A stretch of 11,668 nucleotides of DNA from Nanobdellota archaeon (GTDB lineage Archaea; Nanobdellota; Nanobdellia; Woesearchaeales; GW2011-AR9): contig JAUYPT010000020.1 in the NCBI GenBank assembly GCA_030695685.1, positions 1 through 11,668 of the forward strand, in the 5' to 3' direction. Below, piece by piece: positions 10,927 to 11,668 of the stretch. A model generated the notes under the pieces. It searched no databases, was not told the DNA's origin, and saw only the letters and a list, made by a program, of their open reading frames with translations. The translations under genes and the position numbers were made by a program. Every line of letters starts with the position of its first letter. Position 1 is the first letter of the stretch.

Positions 10927-11668
10927 ATGAATTTATTAGAATATACAGATTATTTATTGGAATTCTTAGATATAAGTGAAATGAGAAAAAATTCAATCCA
11001 AAAGAAAGTTAAAATGATGATTCTTGAAGATAAAATTAGAGATGAAGGGCAATTGTGGAGAAATATGAGTAATCTTGCAGATAAGCCAGTTGATTATAAA
11101 GAGAAATATGCTCAAAGATTAGATCATTCTTTTGGTAATGATAGCCGATTTTTGCATGAAATTGTGAAAGATGTCAATTATAGAGAACCTTCTGATACAT
11201 CTATGGAAGAGGAAGAATCTTTGCTCAGTTTTAGAGACGCGCTAGAAATAAGTGGTTGTAAATCAAAAGATATTCAACATTTGGAGTTTGTTCTTGGCAG
11301 TGAGGCGTTAAATATGCTTGCAGATCTTGAAGAAGAGAACATTAAATCTAACTCTGAATTAATATTAGAAAGAGTAGACAAAATTACAACTGCATTGCAT
11401 GACAAAACTATTTGGACACCAAGAATAGCTACAGTCTATTTTAGTAATAATGAGCTTGATATCAGATATGGGAGAAGGAGATTGCGAAGCGAAGATAAAA
11501 TGAAAATTGTTGGTTTGGCAAAAGAAGGACTTAGTAAAACTGAAATTCGCAAAAATCTCGGATTTACTATCCATACCATTGATGTAACACTCATGGAAGT
11601 AGGAATAGAAGCACAAAAACAAAAAAGAAGATTACCAGAAGAAAAAATACTGAAAATTTACGAAGCAC
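10927..11668 (+). CDS. Partial gene: HTH-containing protein, C-terminus outside window
   Basis: This frame is open from the ATG at 10927 to the right edge, giving 247 residues without a stop. The first 185 residues are charged and mostly helical (MNLLEYTDYLLEFLDI, an acidic MEEEESLLSF near 93-102, and ELILERVDKITTALHDK), with no recognised enzyme motif. Residues 191-227 form a good helix-turn-helix of resolvase or sigma-like type: KMKIVGLAKEGLSKTEIRKN, then LGFTIHTIDVTLMEVGI. The last visible residues, LPEEKILKIYEA, look like the start of a second such unit, so an array of HTH units may follow. The codon use is AT-rich (AGA, AAT, TTA). DNA binding is likely; candidates are a transcription factor or a mobile-element regulator. 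The TATA-like box upstream supports this start. Confidence 0.82.
   Translation, partial: MNLLEYTDYLLEFLDISEMRKNSIQKKVKMMILEDKIRDEGQLWRNMSNLADKPVDYKEKYAQRLDHSFGNDSRFLHEIVKDVNYREPSDTSMEEEESLLSFRDALEISGCKSKDIQHLEFVLGSEALNMLADLEEENIKSNSELILERVDKITTALHDKTIWTPRIATVYFSNNELDIRYGRRRLRSEDKMKIVGLAKEGLSKTEIRKNLGFTIHTIDVTLMEVGIEAQKQKRRLPEEKILKIYEA

Noticed and set aside
11365..11622. Minus-strand open frame of 85 codons at the right edge
   Set aside because: It is antisense to the continuous 247-codon plus-strand frame with a TATA box and an HTH motif; its composition (F/C/S-rich) is typical of a shadow frame.

Overview
The window is archaeal. Translation and transcription genes of archaeal type (ribosomal protein L21e, RNA polymerase subunit Rpo4/RpoF, a DUF655 protein, a fused radical-SAM/GNAT Elp3) sit among genes whose start codons mostly lie 23-32 bases behind a TATA-like box. 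That spacing suggests largely leaderless transcription. The DNA is AT-rich. Small cysteine-rich secreted proteins, lipoproteins and several orphan families suggest a DPANN-type lineage such as Woesearchaeales. That placement is inference, because no rRNA is present.

Bases 1-2103 hold a minus-strand pair: Elp3 and a downstream gene of unknown function that overlaps it by 8 bases and leaves the window. Divergent to it, 2206-3485 carries the conserved archaeal cluster L21e - rpoF - DUF655. It is followed by a 273-residue protein with a faint TraB/ChaN-like (TIKI superfamily) signature. Two small winged-helix genes (4399-4728 minus, 4846-5112 plus) face away from each other across a 117-base spacer that contains a short palindrome.

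From 5148 to 8484 all genes are on the minus strand and look like a cell-envelope group: a cysteine-rich membrane-anchored protein, a coiled-coil protein, a lipoprotein with a degenerate amidohydrolase-like barrel and a twin CX3C tail, and a matrixin-like metalloprotease lipoprotein with HExxHxxGxxH. Between the last two lies the most striking object in the window: a 302-bp non-coding, MITE-like palindromic element (7383-7684). It has imperfect terminal inverted repeats and flanking 8-base direct repeats (7/8 match), and its interior is filled end to end by two adjacent foldback arms. Folded, it would form a three-way junction.

The right part has a conserved-looking 190-residue orphan, a hypoxanthine/guanine phosphoribosyltransferase, a 36-residue small protein behind an unusually strong Shine-Dalgarno, a protein built of four ~41-residue repeats, and an incomplete HTH-containing gene that runs off the right edge. 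No tRNA, rRNA, CRISPR array or intact transposase was seen. Function calls rest on motif recognition by eye; no database search was run.
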